From assembly GCF_001447355.1 (NCBI RefSeq), contig NZ_JXBW01000006.1, forward strand, positions 1 to 64,000: 64,000 nt of DNA. Reading direction: 5' to 3'. This stretch comes from Alicyclobacillus tolerans. Lineage in GTDB: Bacteria; Bacillota; Bacilli; Alicyclobacillales; Alicyclobacillaceae. Shown here piece by piece: positions 34,642-44,112 of the stretch. Within the stretch, counting starts at the first letter, position 1. Each line of letters opens with the position of its first letter. The notes below the pieces were generated by a model that was not told the DNA's origin, made no database searches, and saw only the letters and a program-made list of their open reading frames with translations. The translations under genes and the position numbers were made by a program.

Positions 34642-36000
34642 ATGGATCGTACCACGCTTCGCAACGTCGTCTCGCAGTTCATTGCCGCTTCCGCCGCACT
34701 CCTGCTCCTCTTGCTGGGTTGCACGTGTACGGTATGGGCCTTCCTTGGCAAGTCCGGGATGGAGCAAATCGCCACCTCCGAAGCGGACGAGCTGTCGAAT
34801 ATCGAATTAAACCAACTCTATGGAACGGCAGACTATGAAGGACAGTCCACGACACAGACGCAGTCCATCGCGTCGGCTGTCGCGGCCCATGTCCGACTGC
34901 CGTTTTCTAACCCCCTTAAGATGTTGACCTCCTTACTGCCTGAAACAAGCGCACAAGCTGTCCAGAATAGCGGCGCACAGACGTCGTTGTTCCAGTCGAT
35001 CACGACTATCGCCAACAACCCCCAGGACATTGTCCTTGGCTGGCTGCCGTCGACGTCAAGCAGTTCTTGCATTCAGCTCATGGCCGATAATCCTGGGATG
35101 AACGTCGTGAGTCCCGGATGGCTGCATCTTCAGGATGCTTCTGGCAATTTAAGCGGTAGCGTACTGCCGTCCGTGATCGAGTACGCTCACCAACATAAGA
35201 TCAAGGTCTGGGTGATGGTTGACAATCAATTTTCCGCGACCTTGACGCACGAGGTTTTGGCCAATCCCAAAGCGGAGTCGAACCTAATCGATGAATTGGT
35301 ATATCAATCCAAACTCTATCACTTGGATGGTATCAACATCGATTTTGAAAATTTGGCGGCGGCGGATCGGAACCTGTTCACGCAATTTATCGGGAATTTG
35401 CACCGCGCGCTCTCCCCCATCCATGTCAATCTCTCGGTCGATATTTCGCCTGACATCGTTCCACTAGACGACAGTCTCGCGTTTTTCCATGCGGGGTTGG
35501 CTGACAATGCCGATGAAATTGTCTTAATGGCGTACGACGAACACTGGAGCACAGACCCCGATCCCGGCCCTGTCGCCGACCTGCCATGGGTGACGGCAGG
35601 CGTCAACGATTTACTCGACACGGGCGTACCGACTGATAAGCTGATTTTGGGTATGCCATTTTACACGCGTTTCTGGTACGTGCACAGCGATGGGAGCGTC
35701 ACGAGTTCAGCGGTCAGTGCGGGCGCGGTCACCGATATCCTGCGTCAGGACAAGGCACCTTTAGGCGTATGGGACCCGAAGCTCGATCTCATGTACACAA
35801 AATTTCCAGATGCAGACGGTTATACAGAGGTATGGTATCCAACGGCCAACACCTATCAGGATACCTTGTCGCTCGTGACACAAAATGGGCTTGCTGGCGT
35901 CGCGGTATGGTCGCTTGCATGGTCAGATCCAAGCACTTGGACAGCGACGGTTCACTCCTTACGCACAGAAGGCATTCAAACGAAACACGCCGCCGGTTGA
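34642..36000 (+). CDS. Glycoside hydrolase family 18 protein, membrane anchored
   Basis: A 452-residue extracytoplasmic protein with an N-terminal signal anchor (about residues 9-33). A low-complexity linker (50-120) is followed by a GH18 TIM barrel. The catalytic motif DGINIDFEN ends with Glu236 as acid; VLMAYDEHW and LAWSDPSTW are also typical. Related proteins (YaaH/YdhD) digest spore cortex or cell wall, but LysM domains are absent here. ATG 34642 follows AGAGAGGTG. Confidence 0.88.
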   Translation: MDRTTLRNVVSQFIAASAALLLLLLGCTCTVWAFLGKSGMEQIATSEADELSNIELNQLYGTADYEGQSTTQTQSIASAVAAHVRLPFSNPLKMLTSLLPETSAQAVQNSGAQTSLFQSITTIANNPQDIVLGWLPSTSSSSCIQLMADNPGMNVVSPGWLHLQDASGNLSGSVLPSVIEYAHQHKIKVWVMVDNQFSATLTHEVLANPKAESNLIDELVYQSKLYHLDGINIDFENLAAADRNLFTQFIGNLHRALSPIHVNLSVDISPDIVPLDDSLAFFHAGLADNADEIVLMAYDEHWSTDPDPGPVADLPWVTAGVNDLLDTGVPTDKLILGMPFYTRFWYVHSDGSVTSSAVSAGAVTDILRQDKAPLGVWDPKLDLMYTKFPDADGYTEVWYPTANTYQDTLSLVTQNGLAGVAVWSLAWSDPSTWTATVHSLRTEGIQTKHAAG

Positions 36001-36019
36001 TGTCGAGGGGGAGATGCGC

Positions 36020-36523
36020 ATGGATAAAACGCTGATCGGCCTCACAGCTGTGACGGTTGCAGGGTACGCGATTTGCGCATGGACGCGCCCAGAACTAGCC
36101 GCCGAAGGTTGGCATGAGGCCATGGAGATGTTGATGCAAGCGGCACCGTGGATCCTAGTGTCCATGTTTGCCGCTGGCCTCATAGCACAGCTTTTCGATC
36201 CGGCCGCAATCGCTCTCTGGCTGGGACCTAAATCTGGTGTGATCGGTATTACATTGGCGGCCTTTTTGGGGCTTGTCGGCACTGGATCCCGCTTCGCCGT
36301 GTATCCACTTGCTGCTGGACTGTTGGCAGCGGACGCCGCACCTGGTGCCGTCTTCGCATTCGTGACGTCGTGGCAGTTAGTATCACTTAGCCGCCTGCCA
36401 GCAGAACTGCCGTTTTTCGGGATCCGCTATACTGCGCTCAAAACGGCAGTGTCCTTGCTGATGGCCATCGCAGGCGGCATAGCTTTTCAAGGGCTTTGGG
36501 GACACTGGCAGCGACTTCGCTGA
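36020..36523 (+). CDS. Half-size permease (UPF0718/ArsP_1-like)
   Basis: A 167-residue membrane protein with about five helices. The pattern APWILVSMFAAGLIAQLF, LGPKSGVIG, LGLVGTGSRFAVYPLAAGL and SLSRLPAELPFFGIRY fits one half of YraQ/ArsP_1-type permeases. Such half-size proteins may act as dimers. ATG 36020 is 8 nt after GAGGGGG; ATG 36014 is adjacent. It follows the GH18 gene by 19 bases and may be co-transcribed. Confidence 0.7.
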   Translation: MDKTLIGLTAVTVAGYAICAWTRPELAAEGWHEAMEMLMQAAPWILVSMFAAGLIAQLFDPAAIALWLGPKSGVIGITLAAFLGLVGTGSRFAVYPLAAGLLAADAAPGAVFAFVTSWQLVSLSRLPAELPFFGIRYTALKTAVSLLMAIAGGIAFQGLWGHWQRLR

Positions 36524-36546
36524 CGACAAATGCCCGCAAGAGTTCA

Positions 36547-37062
36547 TCACTGCACGCGCGATTCCGCGCCTCCCTCGATATACCGTTGGTTCATCCAAAG
36601 CACATGTTCGATATTGGCCTGCCCGACGTTCGTTTTTGCAAGCAAGTAAAATTCCCGCGGCAATGTATGACCCTTTACGTTCCATACGGCCACCCAAGTC
36701 TGATTGCCTTTAAGCGGAACCGAAGCAATACGCTGCAAGTGCGTTGTGTCGCGCAGCACATAGTCGCCGTCGTGGATCATAACAGCCTCTGGCGGTGCGT
36801 AATAAACGTCAATCGTGTGCCCGTTCCAACCGTGATCGTCCGACCGAATGACGATGTTGCCGTCTTTTGTCATGACGTCAAAGTGCGGATTACGTGCCTG
36901 ATAATGCGGGAGATCCACGTTGTTGGGCGGATCGGCGATCGCGCTGGGCAGAGCTTGTTGGGCAAGAGCAGCTTGGTTCGCTGGCCGATTTTCATCACCG
37001 CAGCCAGTAAGAATCCATGTAGCAGAGAAAACAGCGACAGCCACAGATGTTAACCGATGCAT
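36547..37062 (-). CDS. Hypothetical lipoprotein
   Basis: A 171-residue predicted lipoprotein with lipobox WILTGC (Cys near residue 21). The mature part has a Tyr/Asp/His-rich beta pattern (HGWNGHTIDVYY, HDGDYVLRD, QTWVAVWNVKGHTLPREFYL) and I do not recognise a family. ATG 37062 follows GGAGG by 7 nt. It is divergent from the YgjP-like gene at 37150. Confidence 0.7.
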   Translation of the reverse strand: MHRLTSVAVAVFSATWILTGCGDENRPANQAALAQQALPSAIADPPNNVDLPHYQARNPHFDVMTKDGNIVIRSDDHGWNGHTIDVYYAPPEAVMIHDGDYVLRDTTHLQRIASVPLKGNQTWVAVWNVKGHTLPREFYLLAKTNVGQANIEHVLWMNQRYIEGGAESRVQ

Positions 37063-37114
37063 GGCCAAACCTCCAATCTTGGACTGGATGGACTATCGTG
37101 TAGTCTGCTTCCCA

Positions 37115-37150
37115 GCGACACGGTTATGCCCGTGCGTTACAATGTGTCTA
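37115..37150 (+). promoter_or_regulatory. Possible promoter giving a leaderless mRNA
   Basis: GCGACA (37115-37120), 17-nt spacer, TACAAT (37138-37143). Transcription would start about six bases later, at the ATG of the YgjP-like gene (37150), which has no ribosome-binding site. Confidence 0.35.
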
Positions 37151-37908
37151 TGGACAAGCGCAAAATCCAAGGAAACGAGCGACAAGACGGCGATCAAATC
37201 CGCCAAATTAGGCTAAACGGTGGCATCATCCCGTATAAAATGATCCCACCACGACCACACCAGGTGCGTATCATTCTGCGGTGGCAGGATGGCATACTGT
37301 GCGTCAGTGCGCCGCGGGGAACACCGGAGGCAACCATTCAAAGTGCGATTGAACGCAACTGCGAGTGGGTTCTGGCACGGCAGCAAGCGTCATCCATGCT
37401 TCACATCCGCCCTCTTGTCCCCGGCGACAGCATCTGCTTGCTCGGCATGCCATGGTCCATCCGCCAAGCTGGACGAATCGTTGGTCCAGATTCACTTCAC
37501 AGATGCATTTATGTACCAGAGGCGCCACCCACGTCTCAACACGAGGTGCTATATGCTTTGATCAAGCAGATGGCGGCGGAAGTTTTGCCGAAGCGAGCCT
37601 GGGAATTGGCAAATGCACACGGACTCCTGCCGGACAATGTGCGCGTCAGAGAGCAAACGAGTAGATGGGGGAGTTGTTCAAGCAAGCGTAATATCCAATT
37701 GAATTGGCGGCTTATACAGGCGCCGGAATGGATTTGTGACTACGTTATCATCCACGAACTGGCACACTTGCGCGAGATGAATCACAGTGCGCGCTTTTGG
37801 TCCATCGTCGAATCGATCCTGCCTAATTGGCAAGAAGCACGTAATTGGTTAAAGCAGTATGGCGATGATTTGTTTCGGCTACGAGCGGATGGTTGGGTGC
37901 AATTGTGA
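37150..37908 (+). CDS. YgjP-like metallopeptidase (DUF45)
   Basis: A 252-residue protein of the YgjP/DUF45 family, related to SprT/WLM zinc proteases. Metal site HELAHLREMNHS (two His plus Glu, and third His two positions later) and TSRWGSCSSKRNIQLNW before it. I placed the start at ATG 37150; several upstream ATGs are open (37057, 37126) but none has a ribosome-binding site either. Substrate unknown. Confidence 0.82.
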   Translation: MDKRKIQGNERQDGDQIRQIRLNGGIIPYKMIPPRPHQVRIILRWQDGILCVSAPRGTPEATIQSAIERNCEWVLARQQASSMLHIRPLVPGDSICLLGMPWSIRQAGRIVGPDSLHRCIYVPEAPPTSQHEVLYALIKQMAAEVLPKRAWELANAHGLLPDNVRVREQTSRWGSCSSKRNIQLNWRLIQAPEWICDYVIIHELAHLREMNHSARFWSIVESILPNWQEARNWLKQYGDDLFRLRADGWVQL

Positions 37909-37932
37909 ACAGGCGCCACATTCCACTATGGT

Positions 37933-37968
37933 AGAAAACGGTCCGCCTTTCGAGTCGGACCGTTTTCT
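37933..37968. terminator. Bidirectional hairpin between convergent genes
   Basis: AGAAAACGGTCCG and CGGACCGTTTTCT form a 13-bp stem with a 10-nt loop. The A and T runs inside the stem work as a T tract in both directions. It lies between the YgjP-like gene and the small sporulation gene. Confidence 0.75.
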
Positions 37969-37981
37969 GAGCCACCATGCA

Positions 37982-38104
37982 TTAATACACCGGGGTCGTG
38001 GTGCAGGTTGTGGTGGTACCATAAGGAACCAACAAGATGAACAGGACGAAGATGATGAGGAACACAACCGCCCAGCGGGTGTAACCGCCAAACACTCCGT
38101 ACAT
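37982..38104 (-). CDS. YjcZ-like small sporulation protein (40 aa)
   Basis: A 40-residue protein: N-terminus MYGVFGGYTR, one hydrophobic helix (WAVVFLIIFVLFILLVPYG in outline), and a Thr-rich end with TTCTTTPVY. This glycine/tyrosine start plus single helix is like YjcZ-family sporulation proteins. ATG 38104 follows GAGGGGGTG. Function of the family is unknown. Confidence 0.7.
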   Translation of the reverse strand: MYGVFGGYTRWAVVFLIIFVLFILLVPYGTTTTCTTTPVY

Positions 38105-38222
38105 CACTACACCCCCTCGCTCAATTCTGGTGTAGTGTATGAGGGCCTCGATTGCCCCGCAAGTGACAGCCGCCCTTATCAAATCCACCTTGCCTTGGCA
38201 CAGCGTAGAACGCCGTATCCTG

Positions 38223-39398
38223 TTACACGGTTTCGTTCTTAAGAAACTGTAAAGCGATGGCGACAAACGCTCGACAGCCGACAGCAAGCGCATCTTCATC
38301 AATATCAAAACGCGGGTGATGGTGAGGAAACGCGTCCTTGGCAACAGGCCGAATTCCGGTGAAAAAGAACGTACCGGGAGCCGCCGTTTGATAAGCTGAA
38401 AAATCCTCGCCACCCATGGTCGGCACGGCTTCGGTCACCAGATTGCCCAACTCAGCTTGCAGTACATTGCGAACAAAACGCGTAAGTTCTGGATCATTGT
38501 TTACTGGGCGATAGCCTTTGTCGTAGTGAAACGTGTAACTCGCCCCATGCGCGGACGTGATGCCACGAATGATGTCCTCCATCCAGCGCGCCGCAAGATC
38601 GCGTCGTTCTTCTCGAAAGGTGCGCACCGTGCCAGCCAATTCCACGGAATTGGAAATGACGTTGTCGGCGGTGCCCCCGATGAACTTCGTCACGCTCAAT
38701 ACGAATGGTTCAAGCGGATCGATCATCCGGCTTGCGATGTGTTGCAGGTTGACGACGACTTGTGCGGCGATGGCTATCGGATCGACATTCAAATGCGGTT
38801 GCGCCGCATGGCCGCCGCGCCCGACAATCGTGATGTGGAAAGTGTCGGGCGAAGCCATTAATGCGCCTTCACGAACCCCGATGCGACAACTCGCAAGCTC
38901 TTGCCACAAGTGTTGTCCGACAACCGCGTCCACGCCATCCAAAACACCCTTGTCGACAAGTTCCTGCGCGCCGCCTGGATTCAATTCTTCGGCATGTTGA
39001 AATATGAAGCGAATTTCGCCGCTTAATAAATCTCGCCGGTCGTGTAGAACTTTTGCGGCACCGAGCAACATGGCGGTATGCCCGTCATGGCCGCAGGCGT
39101 GCATCACACCTGGATTTTGCGACGCAAACGAGAGCCCCGTTTCCTCCGTAATCGGAAGTGCATCCATGTCGGCCCGCAACGCGAGCACCTTGCCCGGCCT
39201 ACTCGTAACGAGCCGAGCCACGACGCTCGTCTCGGTGGGACGAGAAATTTCAAGTTCAGGCAATTGTGAGAGCACATCAAACACAAACTGTGACGTCTGA
39301 ACCTCTTCGAACGAAAGTTCAGGATGCGCGTGCAGGTGGCGCCGCCAGCGCACCAAATCTGGCTCAATGGCCTTGACCCATTGTTCGATTTCTGACAT
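38223..39398 (-). CDS. M20 amidohydrolase (aminoacylase/IAA-amide hydrolase type)
   Basis: A 391-residue zinc amidohydrolase of subgroup M20D. Motifs: RRHLHAHPELSFEE at the start, ADMDALPI, MHACGHDGHTAMLLG, FQHAEELNPGG and GRGGHAAQPH in the lid. It could cleave N-acyl amino acids or diaminopimelate derivatives. ATG 39398 is chosen over the longer frame to 39458. It follows hemQ by 29 bases and may share its transcript. Confidence 0.88.
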   Translation of the reverse strand: MSEIEQWVKAIEPDLVRWRRHLHAHPELSFEEVQTSQFVFDVLSQLPELEISRPTETSVVARLVTSRPGKVLALRADMDALPITEETGLSFASQNPGVMHACGHDGHTAMLLGAAKVLHDRRDLLSGEIRFIFQHAEELNPGGAQELVDKGVLDGVDAVVGQHLWQELASCRIGVREGALMASPDTFHITIVGRGGHAAQPHLNVDPIAIAAQVVVNLQHIASRMIDPLEPFVLSVTKFIGGTADNVISNSVELAGTVRTFREERRDLAARWMEDIIRGITSAHGASYTFHYDKGYRPVNNDPELTRFVRNVLQAELGNLVTEAVPTMGGEDFSAYQTAAPGTFFFTGIRPVAKDAFPHHHPRFDIDEDALAVGCRAFVAIALQFLKNETV

Positions 39399-39427
39399 CG
39401 TTCCCCGGTTCCCCTCTCGTAAGCGAA

Positions 39428-40174
39428 TTACGCACGTGCGCTCATGAGCCATTGCCACAATCCATCTGTGTCGACTTGGTGTCCGACATAAAACGGACCG
39501 AATTCTGCAAAGCGCGCGCTCGACTCGTCAAAGCGCATCTCATGCACCAGTTTTTTGAATTGCAGCGGATCGTCCGCGAAAAGCGTCACACCCCACTCCC
39601 AATCGTCAAGACCGATCGATCCACAGATGATCTGTTTGACAATTCCTGCGTAGCGCCGACCAATGGCCCCATGGGCTTGCAAGAACTTGCGCCGTTCGTC
39701 TTCATCGAGCATATACCAGTTATCCGGATGCATCCGCCGTTTGTTCATCGGGTAAAAACATATATGGCGGTGTGCCGGCATGGTCGGTTTGAGTCGAGCT
39801 TGGATGGCTTCGTCCTGCTCGATATCTACACCAGGCTTCGCCAAGTACCCGCCCAGTTCAACCACCGAGATGTACGAATATGTAGATTCAGTCAAGTCCG
39901 CCATGGGAGTTGCCGCAAAAGCCGCCTTCACCTCGTTCAATTCTTCCAGCGAAGGGCGCATATACAAAAACAAGACATCCGCTTTGTGACCAGCAATCAC
40001 GAACTGACCAAAGCTACCCTTGCGATCGCGCTGAAGCGCATACTGACTTTCTGCAAACTCCGCATAGGTGCGCAGCACCGAGTTGGGCTGTGGAGTGTTC
40101 TTCCATACGTCATAACGAACCTTCCGAAAGTCGTGATAAACATACCATCCATCCAGTGTTTTGGGCGCACCCAT
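39428..40174 (-). CDS. hemQ: Coproheme decarboxylase HemQ
   Basis: A 248-residue chlorite-dismutase-fold enzyme that makes heme b from coproheme in Gram-positive bacteria, using peroxide. The proximal heme His is in AHGAIGRRYAGIVKQII, and GSIGLDDWEWGVTLFADDP is diagnostic; a tyrosine in YTYSYISVVE-like context (TESTYSYISVVELGGY) is the reactive Tyr. ATG follows AAAGGAGGAAGG. Confidence 0.93.
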   Translation of the reverse strand: MGAPKTLDGWYVYHDFRKVRYDVWKNTPQPNSVLRTYAEFAESQYALQRDRKGSFGQFVIAGHKADVLFLYMRPSLEELNEVKAAFAATPMADLTESTYSYISVVELGGYLAKPGVDIEQDEAIQARLKPTMPAHRHICFYPMNKRRMHPDNWYMLDEDERRKFLQAHGAIGRRYAGIVKQIICGSIGLDDWEWGVTLFADDPLQFKKLVHEMRFDESSARFAEFGPFYVGHQVDTDGLWQWLMSARA

Positions 40175-40301
40175 AACGACCTTCCTCCTTTGCCTGTGAC
40201 CACATTATAGCAAGGTATAGCACAGGCCCAAAGGCGCGACGATGCATGTTCAAATGATACGGAGCATATCGTTCTATATGTTTGGACAGGCAGGGGGGAG
40301 A

Positions 40302-40673
40302 ATGATGGTTCGTACTGTGAAATGGACTGTCTTTGCTATATCATTTGCCACGGCTGTATACAGCACGGGGTCGGCCCTCATTATCGCACGAGCAGGGGCC
40401 TTGAACGGCATTGATCAACTTGCAGCGGCAGGTGCCGCCGAGACCATCGCGGGCCTCGCTTTTTGCGTTGCAGGTTTGCTCGCCCTGTGGAAGTTATGGA
40501 TTGGCGCGATTCTCCACGGGCTAAATTTCCTTTGGTGTAGTGCTGTGGCGGCAGCTTATGGCGACGTGACCGTGTGGCTATGGTGCGGTGTCGCAGCAGT
40601 TCTCTGCGCTGTGTCGCTATTGACAGGATGGCGTCAGCGCAAGCGTCAAATGGTCTCCTTGCACAGCCCGTGA
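40302..40673 (+). CDS. Hypothetical four-helix membrane protein
   Basis: A 123-residue protein with four hydrophobic segments (about 8-28, 38-60, 64-85, 90-110). I do not recognise the family. ATG 40302 (or 40305) follows GGGGGGAGA. It is divergent from hemQ and ends 178 bases before the merA stop. In that gap (40674-40851) I see no clear feature. Confidence 0.62.
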   Translation: MMVRTVKWTVFAISFATAVYSTGSALIIARAGALNGIDQLAAAGAAETIAGLAFCVAGLLALWKLWIGAILHGLNFLWCSAVAAAYGDVTVWLWCGVAAVLCAVSLLTGWRQRKRQMVSLHSP

Positions 40674-40851
40674 ACCTGCGTCGACTCGCCGGGAGAGCTA
40701 CAACACGCTCCGCCTGCGTCCATCTGGATTCTGACAAGTCTCGATACGCAAAAATCTGTGGATGCTCCCCTGACGAAAGCCGCTTCGCATGAGCGCTGCT
40801 ACCGACAACAAAGAGGGAATCTGATATCCCCTGCTTGCCGTTATTTGGGGT

Positions 40852-42519
40852 TCAGCCCGCACAACACGACAACTTCGACACGTCCTTGTCAAACGTCAGC
40901 GCCGCCAGCTTCAATCCCTCCGCCATGGTCAGATACGGAGCAAGGGTTGATTGCAGGTCTTCGATCGTCAGCCCAAACTTGACGGCGATCACGCCTGAAT
41001 AAATGACATCTCCCGCATTTTCCGCCACTACGTGCACACCGACGATTCTGCGTGTCTTGGCGTCCGCCACGAGCTTGAACACCCCGGTCGTCTCGCGGTT
41101 GACCAGAGCCCTCGGCACAGCGTCAAGCGGCAATACGGACGTCAATACGTCATACCCGGCTGATTTCGCCTGTTCTTCCGTGAGCCCCACCGTCGCAATG
41201 GCTGGACTGGTAAATGTCACACCGGGTACGACGTTCAGGTCCACTTGCAGCTCGGCACCAGCAACCGCATTCTGCGCAGCAATGGCCCCCTCGTCTGCGG
41301 CTACATACACAAATTGCGGACCCATCGTCACGTCTCCTGCGGCATAGATACGATGATTGCTGGTGCGCAGATATTCATTCACCAGGACTTCGCCACGGCG
41401 ACCGACCTTTACGCCCGCTGCGCCCAGGTTTAACGACTCCGTGTTCGGTTTGCGGCCCGTGGCGACAAGCAGCGCCTCCGCCTCTATCACTTGTTCCGTG
41501 CCATTCACAGTGACAAACACCCGTTTGAGTTCCCCATCCTGCTCAACACGTTGAATGAGGGCATTTGCGACGAGTTGGATTCCTTTCTCTGTCAAAGCAT
41601 GCGTCACAGCAGACGCAACTTCTGGTTCGGCCTTCGGCAAAATGCGGGACCCACGTTGCAGCAATGTGACCTCCGAGCCCAAATTTCGAAACAAGCTCCC
41701 CATTTCCAGTCCGATAAATCCGGCGCCAATGACAACGAGGCGCTTCGGGACTTCCTGGAGTTCAAGTGCAGTCGTGCTGACCAGGTAATCCACATCGGCA
41801 AGACCAGGAATGTTCGGCACGAACGGGGACACACCGGTTGCAATCAGGAAGCTTCGGGCCGTGATCTGTCGGCCATTCACTTCGATGGTCGATTCATTGA
41901 CGAAGTGCGCTTCCCCTGAAATCCACTCAAATCCATACTCGTCAATCAAATCCACGTACTTGTGCTGGCGCAAGTCTTCGACCAGTTCATTCTTTCTGTT
42001 CACGAGGGTCTTCATGTCAACCGCACCGGCGCTCGTGTGCAATCCAAGAAATGGGTTACTCGCTGCCAGCTGGTGAATTTCTGCTGCGCGAAGCATATTT
42101 TTCGACGGGACGCATCCAAAGTTCACACAGGTCCCGCCCACCGTGCCGCGCTCGACCATGGCGACTTTCGCACCGGCTGACGATGCTTCGATGGCAGCCG
42201 AAAACGCCGCGCCACCAGATCCGATAATGAGCAAATCAAAGTCGAAGTTGTCGTCCATGTCGTTGGTTTTTTCCTGATCAGGGTCGCTGAAGATGGTCGC
42301 ATCTCCCGGTCGGTACCCTGTATCGGCAATCGCCTGTCTGGCATCATCTAAACGATTCAAATCAGCCAGTTCAAATGTCGCTTCATTTCTGCGATAGCTG
42401 GCGGATATATTTTCAGCACCCACACGTTGCAACGCATGGGATACATGACGTTCACAATCCTCACAAGTCATTCCGTTCACGACCAGCCGAATTCGTTTCC
42501 TGTTTCGTGACTCTGCCAT
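40852..42519 (-). CDS. merA: Mercury(II) reductase with N-terminal HMA domain
   Basis: A 555-residue flavoenzyme reducing Hg(II) to volatile Hg(0) with NADPH. N-terminal heavy-metal-binding domain GMTCEDC (C19, C22); FAD motif [11 protein letters not shown]; redox pair C131/C136 in [15 protein letters not shown] motif [13 protein letters not shown]; and C-terminal vicinal pair C552-C553 (SCCAG), which separates MerA from lipoamide dehydrogenase. ATG 42519 follows AGGAGTG. Last gene of the mer operon. Confidence 0.94.
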   Translation of the reverse strand: MAESRNRKRIRLVVNGMTCEDCERHVSHALQRVGAENISASYRRNEATFELADLNRLDDARQAIADTGYRPGDATIFSDPDQEKTNDMDDNFDFDLLIIGSGGAAFSAAIEASSAGAKVAMVERGTVGGTCVNFGCVPSKNMLRAAEIHQLAASNPFLGLHTSAGAVDMKTLVNRKNELVEDLRQHKYVDLIDEYGFEWISGEAHFVNESTIEVNGRQITARSFLIATGVSPFVPNIPGLADVDYLVSTTALELQEVPKRLVVIGAGFIGLEMGSLFRNLGSEVTLLQRGSRILPKAEPEVASAVTHALTEKGIQLVANALIQRVEQDGELKRVFVTVNGTEQVIEAEALLVATGRKPNTESLNLGAAGVKVGRRGEVLVNEYLRTSNHRIYAAGDVTMGPQFVYVAADEGAIAAQNAVAGAELQVDLNVVPGVTFTSPAIATVGLTEEQAKSAGYDVLTSVLPLDAVPRALVNRETTGVFKLVADAKTRRIVGVHVVAENAGDVIYSGVIAVKFGLTIEDLQSTLAPYLTMAEGLKLAALTFDKDVSKLSCCAG

Positions 42520-42533
42520 AAGAAACACTCCTA

Positions 42534-43208
42534 TCAAACGCCTGCATACAGCCGCACATACGGCAGCCAGTAGATGACAAGATACACTCCAGTCCCAAGT
42601 GTGATGAGCGCACTGAATCGCCCCATCCATCGGGCGCCCAAGCGAACCCACTTGCCGACCAGCTGCTGCGATATCGTCGATGCCAGGGATATGACGGTCA
42701 CGACAAAACCCATCCCCAGCGCATAAATCACAAAGTCAGACAGGCCATTTGCAAATCCTTGGCTGCGAAACGACGACAAGACCAGTACAGAGAACAAGGG
42801 AAGCGTGCAGCCAAGCGAACCAAGTGCGTAGGCAATGCCGTATAAAAAAATGGCACCCTTACTGCCCTGCTGTAAATGCCAGTTGCCGCCACCGATGTGA
42901 AACGAAACACCCTGCCTGCCAAACAGCATCAGTATCCCCATCAGCACAAAGGATACGCCGACAAATTCAGCGATCCACCCTACCGCTTTGCCTAGGGCTG
43001 CGGCGAACGTGACAGCCACAACGCCCGCCAGTACGAACACAACCAAAAACCCTGCGGTCATGAAGATACCCGCCCACACCCCATCCCAAACACGACGATC
43101 ACGCCCCGCAATCAGGTGCACAATATAAGACGGAAGCATAGCTACACCACACGGGTTAAAGGCCGCCATCATACCCGCACCAAGAACGACAGCCAGTTCA
43201 GCATTCAT
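42534..43208 (-). CDS. CcdA/DsbD-type membrane protein in the mer operon
   Basis: A 224-residue membrane protein with about six helices. Cys20 in [12 protein letters not shown] and Cys134 in [11 protein letters not shown] are the pair that passes reducing equivalents across the membrane in CcdA. It overlaps the thioredoxin-like gene by ATGA, so the two are a likely working pair. It may reduce the partner protein or move thiol-bound mercury. That is an inference. Confidence 0.87.
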   Translation of the reverse strand: MNAELAVVLGAGMMAAFNPCGVAMLPSYIVHLIAGRDRRVWDGVWAGIFMTAGFLVVFVLAGVVAVTFAAALGKAVGWIAEFVGVSFVLMGILMLFGRQGVSFHIGGGNWHLQQGSKGAIFLYGIAYALGSLGCTLPLFSVLVLSSFRSQGFANGLSDFVIYALGMGFVVTVISLASTISQQLVGKWVRLGARWMGRFSALITLGTGVYLVIYWLPYVRLYAGV

Positions 43209-43744
43209 GCAAGCACCTTCTTGAGTTGACCTTCCGATGGCACAACCCCTTCGTAGATGACCTTGTTGTGATACAGCACCACCACCGTATCCAGTTCAGT
43301 GACGTGGAATTTCTGTATCAGCGAGGCGTTTGTTTCGAGCACATACGGCCAATGGCTACGTGCCACTTGAGAAAACTGCGCAACGGTGTTGGCGTTATCC
43401 GCCTGGGGTTCCACGTCAATCGAGATCAGCTGCAACCCTGGCACGTTCTGAAACTTCGCCAATGCCATTTCCGTTGGCAAACAATCGGAGCAGGAAGAAG
43501 TCATGAAGTGAAGCACCGTCTTCTCATTAGGATTGACTGTGATGCGTTTTCCATTGACGTCGGTAAAACTGAGGTCGCCCACCCCCGTGGCGGTGGTCTC
43601 GTTGTGAAGGCTTGTCTGACGCGAAGCGGCAGATGGGGAACTAGTGGAACCCGAGGCCGTCGTCGTATGTTCAAAGCGGGTGAAGCCGAAAACGCCGGCT
43701 CCGACCACAACCACCAAGGCACCGCCAAGCCACAGCTTGTTCAT
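43205..43744 (-). CDS. Membrane-anchored thioredoxin-like protein
   Basis: A 179-residue protein: signal anchor (about 4-22), Ser/Thr-rich linker to residue 50, then a redoxin domain with C85-S-D-C88 in FMTSSCSDCLPTE and a cis-Pro-containing end. It is extracytoplasmic. Partner is probably the CcdA-like protein next door. It lies in the mer operon in the place where merP would be. Confidence 0.85.
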   Translation of the reverse strand: MNKLWLGGALVVVVGAGVFGFTRFEHTTTASGSTSSPSAASRQTSLHNETTATGVGDLSFTDVNGKRITVNPNEKTVLHFMTSSCSDCLPTEMALAKFQNVPGLQLISIDVEPQADNANTVAQFSQVARSHWPYVLETNASLIQKFHVTELDTVVVLYHNKVIYEGVVPSEGQLKKVLA

Positions 43745-43765
43745 GGGTTGCCCCTCCTCCCTTCG

Positions 43766-44107
43766 TTACATCCTGGTGCAGCACCGGATGTGTTCCGCAT
43801 TGTCTGCAACGATCTCCTTCGCCAGTTGCAGAATCATCCGCACCCGCTCGTCGGATATGCGATACACGACGTACTTCCCTTCCTGCCTCGAGGTCACATA
43901 GCCACACCATTTCAGACAAGCGAGTTGGTTGGACACCTGGCTTTGGGACGCTCCAATGGCGTCAACCAGCTGACTCACGTTCATTTCTCGGTCGAGCAAG
44001 GCCTCCACGATTCTGAAACGTGTCGGATTCGACAATCCATGAAAAAACTTCGCAAAAATTTCAATCTGCGCTACATTGTCAGGTAATGTTGTATTGAGTT
44101 CCGGCAT
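43766..44107 (-). CDS. ArsR/SmtB-family metalloregulator of the mer operon
   Basis: A 113-residue winged-helix repressor. LSNPTRFRIVEALLDREMNVSQLVDA and SQSQVSNQLACLKWCGYV form the DNA-binding part. Cysteines are C64 and C68 in the recognition helix (C-x3-C) and C109-C110 at the C-terminus, an arrangement like CmtR (C57, C61, C102). There is no MerR-type gene, so this should sense mercury. ATG 44107 follows AAAGGAG; TTG 44116 overlaps the upstream stop. Confidence 0.87.
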   Translation of the reverse strand: MPELNTTLPDNVAQIEIFAKFFHGLSNPTRFRIVEALLDREMNVSQLVDAIGASQSQVSNQLACLKWCGYVTSRQEGKYVVYRISDERVRMILQLAKEIVADNAEHIRCCTRM

Positions 44108-44112
44108 CCCCT

